Shown here piece by piece: positions 33,501-42,900 of a DNA stretch of 64,000 nt. The notes beneath the pieces are model-generated. The model did no database searches, was not told the DNA's origin, and was given only the letters and a program-made list of their open reading frames with translations. Every line of letters starts with the position of its first letter. The stretch's first letter is position 1. This DNA comes from Nitrospinia bacterium (lineage in GTDB: Bacteria; Nitrospinota; Nitrospinia; Nitrospinales; JAJDAT01), in assembly GCA_029261715.1 (NCBI GenBank), contig JAJDAT010000029.1, positions 23,116 through 87,115 on the forward strand, read 5' to 3'. A program made the position numbers and the translations under genes.

Positions 33501-35647
33501 GCGCCACCCGCGTCGGTGCCGAGATCTTCGCGCGGATCTTCGGTCAGACGCCGTTCACGCCACTCGAGCTCGAGGCGAGCGATCTGTTCATCGCGAACTG
33601 GCGCGACGGCGTCACCATCGATTCCACGTGGTCGACCGACATTACGCTGGCCGACAAGTCAGGCGCGGAGGAGCGAACCGGCCTCATCGATCGGCCTTAC
33701 CGCATCGAAGAGGTGACGCTGACTGGCCTCGACAAAGACCAGACCAATCGACTGGTCACACTGGCGAACCGGCATGGCGAGGGCAGGTTGCCGGCGCCGA
33801 TATACTGCGATCACTCCCGGGTGACGGCCCCTTCGGGCGGCACCGTGATCTTCTGCGACACCCAGCACCGCCGCTTCTTTGGCGGTGGGCGCATCCTCAT
33901 TCACGGATGGACACGCACGGATGGAAGGCTCCGGCCTGCCGGCGCCGAGTACGCATTCATCGATCAGGTCACGCCGACTGCTCTCGTCCTGCAGGAGCCT
34001 CTGACCAAGGTCTTCGATCGAGGCGACCGAGTGTTTCCAGCGATCGATGCCGAGGTCAATCTCGCGCAGGACGTCGCTGTCCACACGGACGTTGTTCATG
34101 AGATGCGACTGCGCATTCACGAGGTGATCGGGCAGTCTGCGTTGCCTTCGACGGTGGTGGATGGCAATCCCCCGAACGCTCCAATCCACGACGGGTTCCC
34201 TGTCCTGGTCGCCCCCGTGGACTGGTCCGTCCAGGTCTACGTCAGAGCGGCTCGCGAAGGTGATCAGAACGAGCTGGGCCGCGGTGTAATCAGCAAGCTT
34301 CGCGGCGACCGGCCGCGCATGGAGTACGCGGCGCAGTACCAGGCGCTGCTGCGGTCTCAGTCCTGGCGCCTCCTGGAGTTCTTCGACTCGAGGCGCGGCC
34401 GCGTGGAGCCGTTCTGGTTTGTGGCGCATGGCTCCATCTGGCAGCCGATCGCGGTGGGCCGGTTCCACATCGACGTCATCCCCGTGACAACCGAGCTCGT
34501 GCACCAGCAGAAGTTCTTTCGGTACGTGGCGCTCTCGCTCCGAGACTCGGGCACCGTCTACCTCCGGGCCATCGATGAGCTCCGCGAGCTGGACGCCGAC
34601 ACCTGGCGCATTGAGTTCGCTTCGCCGCTGCCGACGATCTCTCTCGCCAACGTACGCAGAGTCACGTCGGGTCACTTCGTGCGCTTCACATCCGACACTC
34701 TTCGAGAGCGATGGAGTGATGACGAGAAGGTCGCTGTGTCGCTGGGCATGATCGATCTCCACGAAGAGACGGAGGTGTCCATCCCGATCGCCGATCAGCC
34801 GGACGACATCGCGGGCATCGGAGAGATCGGAGGCCTTTACCTTTGGCTCGAGGCCAGCAAGGGAGCCTTCAATGGAACGGTGAGTGGAGCTCGAGGCACG
34901 AACTACCCGACGCCCTCCAACCGGTACATCACGGCGTGGGACGATGCTCGCCATGATCCGGATCGAAACACCTCGAGTGACCCGTGTGCCTTCGGCCAGG
35001 ATCCCGACCTCACGCGGTCGCCCAAGACGTGGGAGTTCCCGTCTCCGACGACGAATGCTGGCAGGCGGGCCGCCTACTCGAAGACGACGGATCCGTTCAC
35101 GGAGACCCGTCTCTTCTTGATGGACGGGAACACTCACGTCGATCATTCACCGGGCAAGGGGCTGAACTCGCCCTACTGGAGTAACGCCGATGGCATGACC
35201 CTGTTCTGGTGCGGAGCGCTCCAGGGCAAGAGCACTGGAGTCTCATTCATCCGTTCGAAGGGTTCGCACGACTGGAACTTCACAGACCTCAAGCTCTACG
35301 CCACCAAGGGCGTCGACGTCCCCGCGCAGTGGGCTAGCTACCCAGACGTCTCCGAGTACAGCGGCGTTCAGATCCTGGTCGCCCGGTGGGGTCCAACGAT
35401 TCCACCTGTCGTGTACCAGAATGGGAACGTCATCGGGCAGGCAGTGGTCACGCCCCCTCAGCTCGACTCCGCCTACGACGAGCCGTCGGCCAACGAGCCA
35501 TCGGCGATCGTGGTGGCGGAGCTCGGCGAAGGCAGCTGGACGAATGCGTTCCTGATCTTCCGACGCGGCCTGAACCCTGACGAGATCGACGTGGTGGGAC
35601 GTCAACTCGCTAGCACCTACGGCACCCAATGGAGCGATCTGACATGA
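30560..35647 (+). CDS. Giant repeat protein with two malectin-like domains and tail-protein C-terminus
   Basis: 1695 residues. In order: an N-terminal beta domain (1-165); thirty copies of a motif like xTRxGxEVx, in runs of 16, 5 and 9; two malectin-like domains (about 441-590 and 685-835) with DSFGNNWDADRDYSTSDAFE and VPNGDYTIRCHFAEIFW in the first and DTLGQDWDADRDFVGVSDAF in the second. From about 1000 comes a distal-tail-like region (IDRPYRIEEVTLTGLDKDQT), and finally a LamG-like domain (GLYLWLEASKGAFNGTVSG; NADGMTLFWCGALQG). Malectin and LamG folds bind carbohydrate, so this looks like a baseplate or fibre adhesin. The GTG at 30560 is used; no ATG lies near. Confidence 0.75.
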   Translation: MPQALVPDATLANLNSSWTATGAASLHECTDDTIAGANDNADYALGPSQRSIGYYMFLRLSNPGVTPDPSGTYKIRARARRNSGLVVLDLRVELRSGNGATLYAALDMTNIGGAYATQEYTLSGSEVSGISDLDDLGFLVFASGTGNFSGVRLTALEFQVPDAAPPSLELTRLGAEAFSGLEARLVTRSHVEVLGALPTPFVTRGLVEVLGGVPEPFISRSFAEILGAIATPRVSRAHAEILAAHAEPRVTRAGVEAIAQWSAPRFTKLGLEVYSDLGDSPSAYLSRVIGEVIAGRRDAHVSRVLGETIAQWSAPRFTRLGLEVYSELGDTPEAYVSRAYGEILAGRRDAHVSRAFGEAIAQWSEPRFTRTGVEVYAETPPSGIGVTRNLAEVLAGRAAPRLTRNFAEVLAEYSVSPGVTAEVTRFASEIYAQRQQMQGTVYHRIKSGATESFMDSFGNNWDADRDYSTSDAFETTDSISGTTDPELYQDERYAGTWNYTLSVPNGDYTIRCHFAEIFWTSSGQRVFDVLVNGDLVEDDLDIFAEVGHDAALVREYAGTATGGTGLQITFVASVDTAKCSAIEVIGQGMPGDSALFTRAGLEVFGYSSAMDGQRLSRYGAEVYAEAEYPMRLTRTYGEVLSGRADPRLTRVFAEAISAIAELDDVFFTRAGIEVFSQIQAGGVVAHHRINSGGGAYTDTLGQDWDADRDFVGVSDAFSTADPISGTEDDTIYQTERYGIGGALWGYELDVPNGTYRLRIHEAELFWESNGQRVFDVEVNGTPIETGIDIHAEVGHDAALVREYEVTVSGGIGLSVYFRAQVDSGKCAGIEVLEDVLLPNVEATRFAAETWGQQGSTYLTRVGAEAIASAIQDTALLTRVGAEAIAENPNLIRLSRTIAEVVAQNPVYAYASRLFAEVASRGKVPTHLSRFAAEIFGFRVEGDLRSTRFNAEVFGSKPTPSRLSRFCVEAFAQWIQNNDSVRATRVGAEIFARIFGQTPFTPLELEASDLFIANWRDGVTIDSTWSTDITLADKSGAEERTGLIDRPYRIEEVTLTGLDKDQTNRLVTLANRHGEGRLPAPIYCDHSRVTAPSGGTVIFCDTQHRRFFGGGRILIHGWTRTDGRLRPAGAEYAFIDQVTPTALVLQEPLTKVFDRGDRVFPAIDAEVNLAQDVAVHTDVVHEMRLRIHEVIGQSALPSTVVDGNPPNAPIHDGFPVLVAPVDWSVQVYVRAAREGDQNELGRGVISKLRGDRPRMEYAAQYQALLRSQSWRLLEFFDSRRGRVEPFWFVAHGSIWQPIAVGRFHIDVIPVTTELVHQQKFFRYVALSLRDSGTVYLRAIDELRELDADTWRIEFASPLPTISLANVRRVTSGHFVRFTSDTLRERWSDDEKVAVSLGMIDLHEETEVSIPIADQPDDIAGIGEIGGLYLWLEASKGAFNGTVSGARGTNYPTPSNRYITAWDDARHDPDRNTSSDPCAFGQDPDLTRSPKTWEFPSPTTNAGRRAAYSKTTDPFTETRLFLMDGNTHVDHSPGKGLNSPYWSNADGMTLFWCGALQGKSTGVSFIRSKGSHDWNFTDLKLYATKGVDVPAQWASYPDVSEYSGVQILVARWGPTIPPVVYQNGNVIGQAVVTPPQLDSAYDEPSANEPSAIVVAELGEGSWTNAFLIFRRGLNPDEIDVVGRQLASTYGTQWSDLT
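31066..33543 (+). repeat. Thirty copies of a short [TS]R-x-x-x-E-[VI] protein repeat
   Basis: Examples are LTRLGAEAF, VTRSHVEVL, ISRSFAEIL, FTRLGLEVY, LSRFAAEIF and ATRVGAEIF. Units are usually 16-25 residues apart. Two larger blocks (IAQWSAPRFT and AGRRDAHVSR) recur almost unchanged, showing recent duplication. Malectin-like domains interrupt the series near 31880-32330 and 32615-33060. The same motif appears three times in the fibre gene at 39942. Confidence 0.8.
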
Positions 35648-36480
35648 CAGATGACCCGAGATCGCGATCGACGAAGCAGGGATTGATCCTGGTCGAGTTT
35701 GCCCACGGCGCTCTCGCCCCCGACGGCCCCTACTTCGAGCGCTACACCGACTACACATCCGACGTTGTCGACGAGCACGGCATCCGGTGGAAGTCGGTTC
35801 CCGAGATGCTCATCGAGCTCGCCGAGAACACGGGCGTCTTCGAAGAAGGGCCAACGAAGATCCAGACGGTGCGGAAGGACACGTTCCTCGACCGCATCTC
35901 CAACGGTCAGCCGCATGCCAAAACGCATGTGATGATCCTCGAGCGGACTTTGGCAACCCCCTACCGCAAGCAGCAGGCTCGGTTCATGGGGCTGATCGAG
36001 ACGACGCGTCGCAATGTGGCGGGTGTCGAAGACGCGATCGAGATCAACTGCCGAACCGACAAAGACCTCGAGATGAATCGGTCCATGGGGACCATGGCCA
36101 CAGAGTTCTGCGACAACCGATTCGGCGACGGGGTCTGTGGTGTTCCACTGACGCTGGACACGGGGACCGTGATTCAGGTGCAGGGGCACCGTTTGCGTAT
36201 CGTGGGACTGAATCCTGCGCCGCGGCAGCACTGGTATGTAGGCGGCTACGTCGAGCACAGAGGGTTGCGCATCAAGATCAAGAGCAACGCCCAAGGCGGC
36301 GATTACTTCCTGCTCGTCCGGCCCGTGCCGGTCTGGTGGAAGGACCAGCAGGTCACCGTGGTCAACGGCTGCCGAAAGACGATCTTCGCATGCAGAGAGT
36401 ACGAGAACGAAAGCCAGTTCAAGGGGATCGGGATCGGAATGCCGACCCACAACCCGAACTTCGAGCAGCCGACGGCATGA
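35644..36480 (+). CDS. Tail hub/baseplate protein (DUF2163-like)
   Basis: A 278-residue protein. The C-terminal 90 residues show the Cys-rich pattern of DUF2163/BR0599 tail proteins: KIKSNAQGGDYFLLVRPVPV, QQVTVVNGCRKTIFACREYE and NESQFKGIGIG. The middle holds CDNRFGDGVCGVPL. These proteins sit at the tail tip next to the NlpC/P60 peptidase and hub, exactly the order found here. ATG 35644 overlaps the giant gene's stop; an upstream ATG (35629) is less favoured. Confidence 0.75.
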   Translation: MTDDPRSRSTKQGLILVEFAHGALAPDGPYFERYTDYTSDVVDEHGIRWKSVPEMLIELAENTGVFEEGPTKIQTVRKDTFLDRISNGQPHAKTHVMILERTLATPYRKQQARFMGLIETTRRNVAGVEDAIEINCRTDKDLEMNRSMGTMATEFCDNRFGDGVCGVPLTLDTGTVIQVQGHRLRIVGLNPAPRQHWYVGGYVEHRGLRIKIKSNAQGGDYFLLVRPVPVWWKDQQVTVVNGCRKTIFACREYENESQFKGIGIGMPTHNPNFEQPTA

Positions 36481-36893
36481 TGCTGACGCGCATTCTCGAG
36501 AGTTGGCGCGGCACGGCCTTTCGCAAGGGGCCTGCGATCAAGGGCGTGTCCGCTGGCTGCGTTGGCTTCGTTCTGTGCGTGCTCGCCGAGCTACGCGCGG
36601 AGCCTATTCCGAACCTGCCGTTCGAAAGCGAGTGGGACTTGCCGGAGGATCCGCGGCTCGTCCGTGAGTGCCTGCGCCTGGCTCGGGTTCGATCGACGCT
36701 CCCGCCCTGGCGGCCGGCGGACGTTCTCTTGGTCTCCCGAGAGGGACGCCCCCGCTCAGGGCATCTGTTCATTGTCGATTCGGATCCGCGAGCAGTGTGG
36801 CACGTCGGTGTCGGAGGAGTCTCGAGGGTGGCTCTCGCTGGAATCTGTGACGCTCGGCAACAAGTAGTCGCTGCGTGGAGGCCAGACCTGTGA
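36477..36893 (+). CDS. Tail-associated NlpC/P60-like peptidase
   Basis: A 138-residue protein. WRGTAFRKGPAIKGVSAGCV contains the family's WxGTxF and a catalytic Cys candidate (C28), where the usual VDC is SAGC. RPRSGHLFIVDSD supplies the candidate His (H96). Such enzymes cut peptidoglycan stem peptides and help the tail tip cross the wall. Starts ATG 36477 and ATG 36480 overlap the previous stop. The GTG of the hub gene overlaps its own stop. Confidence 0.78.
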   Translation: MMLTRILESWRGTAFRKGPAIKGVSAGCVGFVLCVLAELRAEPIPNLPFESEWDLPEDPRLVRECLRLARVRSTLPPWRPADVLLVSREGRPRSGHLFIVDSDPRAVWHVGVGGVSRVALAGICDARQQVVAAWRPDL

Positions 36894-39583
36894 TCATCGC
36901 TGAGGTCGAGGTCCTTCGCGCGGATCCCGTGTCGATCGGGATCTCGATTGCGCTATCGGTAGCGTTAAGCCTTGCCGCGAAGGCGCTCGCAACGAGACAG
37001 AAGTCGAAGAGCCAGCGCATTGATGACAGCCCGACCACGCTCTCTGTGCGTGGGTCTTGGTTACCCTATCTCGTGGGGAGGCACAGATTAGGCGTCATCT
37101 TCGGCTGGGCCGGTCCCCGGCGATTCGGGCAAATCGGTGGGACCATCTACGCTGTCGAGGATGGCTGGCATCAACTATGCGTAGGCCCGGCATTCCGGCT
37201 TCACGCGATTCGATCTCAAGGGAAAGTAATCTGGAAGGGGCCGATCAGCAGGGACACGCATCCATCCGGCACGAAGATCGACATCTTTGGTGAGGGCTCC
37301 TTCACAATCTACTGGGGCGAGATCGATCAGCCCATCGAACCGCGCCTAGCGTCTGGAATGGGTGTCGCTTCAAGATGGCCCTATGTCTGCTACGTGTACT
37401 GGGAGGGACGATTCCTTGGGCCAGCGGCTGCGATTGGTCCGGGTGCAACTTGGGCACTGCTCGACTACGACATCGAAGTGAGGCCACTCCCCAGTGTGGA
37501 AATCGTAGGCAGTGGCCCCTGGTATCCCCAGACGTTGGAGCTGAACCGGGACGAGAGTTGGTCCATCAATCTGGTCGACCCTGCGAACTCTCGAATTAGG
37601 CTCAGCGTCGGAGGTCGCGACGCTCGAGACTTCATCAAGAACTTTGCCTACGTCGAAGGCAGTCTTGCTATCGCCGACGGCAAGTATCGCGTGACGAGCG
37701 TTGGGGCACCGTTCAAGTTCTCCGAAGCCACGATGCAGTACGTCTACTTAGATGCTGAGATGCAAAGCGGGGGCTCGGGTGGCTTCGTGTTTAGCTTCTT
37801 TGAAGATGAGGACGACGGCGCGAATCCCGCGCACCTCATCTGGCAGCTCATGTTCTCGCCCAAGCCACACGGGCTGGGCCTCGACACGTCTCGCTACATC
37901 CTTTCTTCGCTCGAGCGGATCGGCGTGGATGCGGATAGAGAGCGCCTGCCCTCTCATGTTCTCATCGAAGAGGGCGAGGAGATGCGATCGATCCTCGCTC
38001 TCATCATGCAAGACCTGGGGTGCTATCTGACGTTTGACTACGACCAGCGGAAGTTCCGATTCGTCATGATCCGTGAACCCGAGGACCAGACGGTCTCGCC
38101 TGTACCCGACAACGCGGTTATTCCGCCCATTCCAGAAGTGGAGACTCTGCACGCGCCGGGACCGATTGACCGGCCGGTCTTCACGTATCGCGATCGAACC
38201 CGCAGTTTTCGAGGGGATCCGATTCCAATCGATGACGATGCGCGCGCGAGCTCGGAAGGGTCGCCTCGGACAACGGAGATCGAGCTGACAATCGCTCGCG
38301 ACAGGCGTACGGCATCCATCATCGCAAATCGACGATCACAGGAGGAACTCGGGAGAGGTGCCTCTTACACTGTGCACCTCTCCAGGAACGCAAGGGACTT
38401 TCTTCCAGGTGCTGTGTTCGTCCTACCCGACAGGTTGGGTATGCCGGGATCGCTTAGGGTGGCCGCTGTCAAGCCTGTGCCGTTCAGCTCCAAGACTCTC
38501 GTTCGATGTCATGGCGATTTCTACGGATTGACGTCGGACGACATCATCGACGACGACGAGGGTGGCGGCGACGGCGTCACCGAGCCGGAGGCGGACCTTG
38601 TCGTGCGACCGATCGAGCTTTCTGCATTCTTGTCGCCGGGCGAGGAGACTCTGGTCGTTGCGCGAGTCCGGGCAAACGATGCGACGCCATTGGCTGACAT
38701 CCACCTGTCTCCGGACGACGAAGTCTATCGACAAGTCGAGACCGAGTTCAGCGTCGCAGCAGGCGGAGCTCTGCTGAACGACTTCTCCAGCTCCCAGGAC
38801 TACATCCTGGAATCCGGCCCCGAGTTCTCGCCCATCGGACCGCAGCTCGACATCGACAGCGTCGAGGATCTCCGAGGCGACTTGGTCTCTTGGCGCTCGG
38901 GGCGCCAGGTCGCGCTGATCGGCAACGAGCTCTTCTTCGTCCGCAACATCACGTCCGTGAGTCAGGATGTCTACCGGCTCGACGGTCTGATTCGCGCTCG
39001 ATATGACACTGTCCCACAGACGCATCGCAGCGGTGACCGGATCTTGATCTTCATTCTGTCGAGCTTGTCCCGAATCGACGATCCGCTGTTGGCTCCCAAC
39101 GCAGCGGTTTTTCTCAAGAGCCAACCATCTACCTACCGTCCGCTTCCGCTGGAAGACGTAGCTTCTGTCCAGTTCGTTGTCCTTGGGCGTGGCGTCGTGC
39201 CAATGCTGCCGTCCGGCCTGCACTCGGCGGTGCACGCCGGCCGGTTCAACGCCTTCCCTTCGGGCGGAGACGTCGAGCTCGCATGGGCTTACCGGTCGCA
39301 TCGGGGCCTGACGAACCGGACGGGTGCGGGCATGCAGGGGTTTGGACAAGCCACCGGGCAAACGGATCCCGACGGCACATTCTCCCTGTCCATGCTGACT
39401 GGGCAGGGTGGCATTGTCCGAACGGTCACGGGCCTGAGCGAGCCGCGGTACAGCTACAGCAACGCGGACATGGTGTCTGATTTCGGCAGCGAGCCGTCGT
39501 CGTTTACGGTCTCTCTGCGACAGACCTTTGCCGGCTACACGACGGCCCCAACGATTGCCGTGATCGAGAAGGTGGATCCATGA
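36890..39583 (+). CDS. Central tail hub/host-specificity protein
   Basis: An 897-residue protein. After a short hydrophobic N-terminus (VSIGISIALSVALSLAAKAL), residues 40-200 (YLVGRHRLGVIFGWAGPRRF; YAVEDGWHQLCVGPAFRLHA; DIFGEGSFTIYWGE) are typical of putative phage tail proteins of the Phage-tail_3/gp13 group. The central part (LIWQLMFSPKPHGLGLDTSR, MRSILALIMQDLGCYLTFDY) matches hub domains that close the tail. The C-terminal 200 residues are beta-rich. GTG 36890 overlaps the peptidase stop. Codon use in 36900-38500 looks less GC-biased than in its neighbours (several TTA, CTA, ATA), which may mean later acquisition. Confidence 0.8.
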   Translation: MIIAEVEVLRADPVSIGISIALSVALSLAAKALATRQKSKSQRIDDSPTTLSVRGSWLPYLVGRHRLGVIFGWAGPRRFGQIGGTIYAVEDGWHQLCVGPAFRLHAIRSQGKVIWKGPISRDTHPSGTKIDIFGEGSFTIYWGEIDQPIEPRLASGMGVASRWPYVCYVYWEGRFLGPAAAIGPGATWALLDYDIEVRPLPSVEIVGSGPWYPQTLELNRDESWSINLVDPANSRIRLSVGGRDARDFIKNFAYVEGSLAIADGKYRVTSVGAPFKFSEATMQYVYLDAEMQSGGSGGFVFSFFEDEDDGANPAHLIWQLMFSPKPHGLGLDTSRYILSSLERIGVDADRERLPSHVLIEEGEEMRSILALIMQDLGCYLTFDYDQRKFRFVMIREPEDQTVSPVPDNAVIPPIPEVETLHAPGPIDRPVFTYRDRTRSFRGDPIPIDDDARASSEGSPRTTEIELTIARDRRTASIIANRRSQEELGRGASYTVHLSRNARDFLPGAVFVLPDRLGMPGSLRVAAVKPVPFSSKTLVRCHGDFYGLTSDDIIDDDEGGGDGVTEPEADLVVRPIELSAFLSPGEETLVVARVRANDATPLADIHLSPDDEVYRQVETEFSVAAGGALLNDFSSSQDYILESGPEFSPIGPQLDIDSVEDLRGDLVSWRSGRQVALIGNELFFVRNITSVSQDVYRLDGLIRARYDTVPQTHRSGDRILIFILSSLSRIDDPLLAPNAAVFLKSQPSTYRPLPLEDVASVQFVVLGRGVVPMLPSGLHSAVHAGRFNAFPSGGDVELAWAYRSHRGLTNRTGAGMQGFGQATGQTDPDGTFSLSMLTGQGGIVRTVTGLSEPRYSYSNADMVSDFGSEPSSFTVSLRQTFAGYTTAPTIAVIEKVDP

Positions 39584-39942
39584 GTCGCCCGACCATTCAG
39601 TTCCAGCCCGTCAACCACGGTGACGAAAACTGGGACGTTCCCCTCGTTGCGAACTTCGCGCTGCTGCAGTCGGTCTTCTCGGGGCCGCTGCCGATGGGGC
39701 TCGAGTACGCCAACCCAGCCGCGCTGCCTGCGGCGAGTGCCTACGACGGGTGCGTCGGCGTCGCTCAGGACCCGATCTCAGGTTGGCAGCTCGTGCTCTC
39801 AGACGGGACGAGCTGGCACTACATCGGTCGCCAAGCCAGTCCGCACGAGGACACGACCGCCAACAACGTCCCCGACCTCGTCGCACACTTCAACGGGCTC
39901 CTCGCCAAGCTGCGAGCTGCCGGGATCATGGCGAGTAGCTGA
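39580..39942 (+). CDS. Short tail-fibre N-domain protein
   Basis: A 120-residue protein: MSRPTIQFQPVNHGDENWDV, then GWQLVLSDGTSWHYIGRQAS and VPDLVAHFNGLLAKLRAAGI. It has the same plan as the first 115 residues of the fibre gene that follows (SKWLYLSDGTAWRRIGRQAA). I read it as a free-standing copy of the fibre attachment domain, perhaps an adaptor joining the fibre to the tail hub. It overlaps the hub gene by ATGA and shares its last base with the next start (TGATG). Confidence 0.65.
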   Translation: MSRPTIQFQPVNHGDENWDVPLVANFALLQSVFSGPLPMGLEYANPAALPAASAYDGCVGVAQDPISGWQLVLSDGTSWHYIGRQASPHEDTTANNVPDLVAHFNGLLAKLRAAGIMASS

Positions 39943-42900
39943 TGGGTGATCGGCCGGAGTTCGAGTTCAAGACGCCGCCACAGAAGGGGCACGAGAGTTG
40001 GGACGCGAACGCGCTCTCGAGCTTGAGCTCGATCTTCCGCGTCCTGGGCCTCGGTCCGTGGCCGGTCGTCCTCTACGACACCGTTGCATCCCTGCCCCCG
40101 CCCAACACAGTGGATCGGTGCTGCGCAGTCGTGGGCGTGGGCACCTCCAAGTGGCTGTACCTCTCCGACGGCACCGCCTGGCGGAGGATCGGTCGGCAGG
40201 CAGCCTTCCAGCCCGACTCGACAGCGACCACGATCGCTGGGTTTCGAGACGACCTGAACCTCCTGCTCGAGAACCTTCGAACTTCGGAGTGGATGGAGGG
40301 GAGTGACCCAGGCGACCCAGACTCGAAGCGGTTCACCCGCTTCGCCGCAGAGGTATGGGCCAAGGTGAGCCTGGTGGCTCCCGCTCGGTCCTCCCGGATG
40401 GGCGGCGAGGTCTACGCCCTCTCGCCTCCGACATTCGTCTCCGCGGAGCTCACGCGGCAGGCCATCGAGATCTATGGCAGGTATCAGGCGCCAGCGGCCA
40501 ACACCTTCAACTTCCCGCGCGTCATGTCCGGCTTCCTTCTGCCGTACGGTGAGAGCTCGAGCTGGTCGAATGGCGCGCGTTGGGAAACGAACGGGGCCAA
40601 CGCGGGCATGGTCTGCTGGCGCTTCGACTTTGGCGGACCCTGGGTATCCAAGCTCAAGTCGGAGTATCCCGACCGCCTCGCCATGGCGACGACGGCGAAG
40701 CTGATGCCCTCCGACGGTTCGCTGCCAGGGACGCACAACGATTGGTACCTCAGAAGCCCATCGGGTGCAGCCCGGCGCATCGGCGCCGATACCGTCCAGT
40801 TCAACGCGACGTCGGCCGACCGAGTTCTCCTCCTCGACCCTCGTGGCCGGTCGCCTGTCTCCCTGATCTCGTCTGCACAGTTCCTGGCTCGCGAGGTCTG
40901 CGACACGATGGCTCCGCAGACGAACCCTTGGGACGGGGTCCTCCATGATTGGTTCTGGGACAACCCGACGTGGGAGTACCAGAACATCGACTACGACCGC
41001 AACGCAGTCGCCGACACCGTCCCGGTCATCCAGGCCAAGTACCAGGAAGACCGGGTCAACTACTGGGTCGCCATGCGCGCCCGATTCATTGAGCTTTCGG
41101 GCCGCGAGCCGTACCTCGGATACCAGCCGGGTGGCATCTCCGCCTTCTACCTGCGTCCCAACGTTTCGATGGTGATCGCTGAAGGTTGGTACTGGAACCC
41201 GGTCTGGTGGCAACTCTTCTCCAACATGCGCAATCTGGCGCAAGCGCAGTACGGTCTGCCGAAGACGCTCGGCATGGGATTCACGAACGTGCTGGAGGGC
41301 GGCGAGGCCGAGGAGAACAACTTCACGCCCATCGACGACGACGTGACGTTTCGAAACAGCGAGCCCGACCACCCGGACTTCCCTCCGAACTTCGGTGCGC
41401 TGCGGAAGCAGAACCTTCGGAATCGGATGCACTCCTTCGGGTTCATCCGGTTCACGACGACCTTCTGCCTGCTCTCCGACGCATGGGTGCAGAACGACAT
41501 CGGCGGCCATGGCTACGCGGTCCCCTACGACGAGTACAAGTCCGACCTGGGCCAACCCATCAGCGAGGTTTGGCGGATCGCCAAGGGGCCGGTGAGCCCG
41601 AACCGGAACCCGAACGAGGATCCGACGTGGCCGTACAACGGCTCAGGCGAGAGCAATCTCTACGGCGCCATCTTCATCCGCTTCTTCGAGCGCGGCGCCG
41701 TCATCCACTACGCCCCGCGAAACTACCTCATGACCACGGTCGAGGTGTCGAGCGCCGACCTCGATGCTGCATGGTCAGCGCTCGGTCTCGGCGGCTCGAG
41801 GCCAGCCCACTACCGATTCATCGGCACCCAGGCTCCTGTCTCCATCTGGGTCGGTGCCTGCCAGGATCGCGCCGACAATGGAGGCGTGTGGGGCCGCGAG
41901 ACACAGGGCACGTGGACGCCGACGACGAAGAGCTCGTGGGCTGCGGGCGGCGTCGACAACAGCCTCGGCGTCCTGGGCCAGCAGGCCTACTACAAGAGCG
42001 GGACAGGCGGAGGCAACTGGCTGCGCTTCCACTTCCGCTGCGACCGGACGGATGACTACGACGTCTTCGTCAAGCATCCCTACCAGGGGCTTCCGCGCAA
42101 CCCTGCCTACCTCGTGAGCACATGGGCCGGCTCGCCGCTCGCAACGGACGCCCGCTATACGGTGCAGCACGACGACGGCGGTGGCACGCCGACGACCACG
42201 CCCGTCACGGGCATCAACCTCCGCGACCCGCAGCGCGGCCACAAGCTGGGGCGCTTTCCCTTCGTTGCGGGCCAGAGCTACTACGTCGAACTCTCTGATC
42301 TAGCCAACGGCGTGGTCATCGCCGACGGCCTCTATCTGCAGGCTGTGAATGCGCGCCACAACGATGGCACCGAGCTCACCGCACAGGCGATGTTCGGGGG
42401 CGTCGGTTCGCTTCGAGAGTACAACCCTCTCGGCGACGGCAGCGCGAACTGGACGAAGGTGATCGTGGGCGACGGGATCGTTCTCAAGACGGCGCAGAGC
42501 TTCCGGTCGCTGGCCGGCGGCATCGTCGGATGCTTCCCGTGCCATGACACGACACCGGGGACGAACCACAAGGAGTGCGAGTACACCGGCGCCTGGACGA
42601 GCACGGCCGATGCCTCGCACATGCAGGACAACGCGCCCACGCTCCCCGGTCCGATCCAGAACGACAACCCGTACTACTCGCAGACCGTCTGGAACGCTGA
42701 GGTCGATGGCATCGACAGCTTCGGCTACCGATCGATCGCTGCCGGGACGTCGGGCGCCAAGGCCTCCTACCAGTATCGCGTGACTGTTGCGGGCACCTAT
42801 GTCGTTCAGGAGTGGCACGGATGGGTCGGCAAGACGAAGAGCGGCGCCGAGTGCTCGAGCGTGCCGTGGGATCTCAAGGTCAACGATGTCTCGCAGTTCA

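Noticed and set aside
36900..38500. Region of the tail hub gene with different codon use, considered as a transferred segment
   Set aside because: The frame and hub-like motifs continue without a break, so at most it is a recombined allele. Not strong enough as a separate finding.
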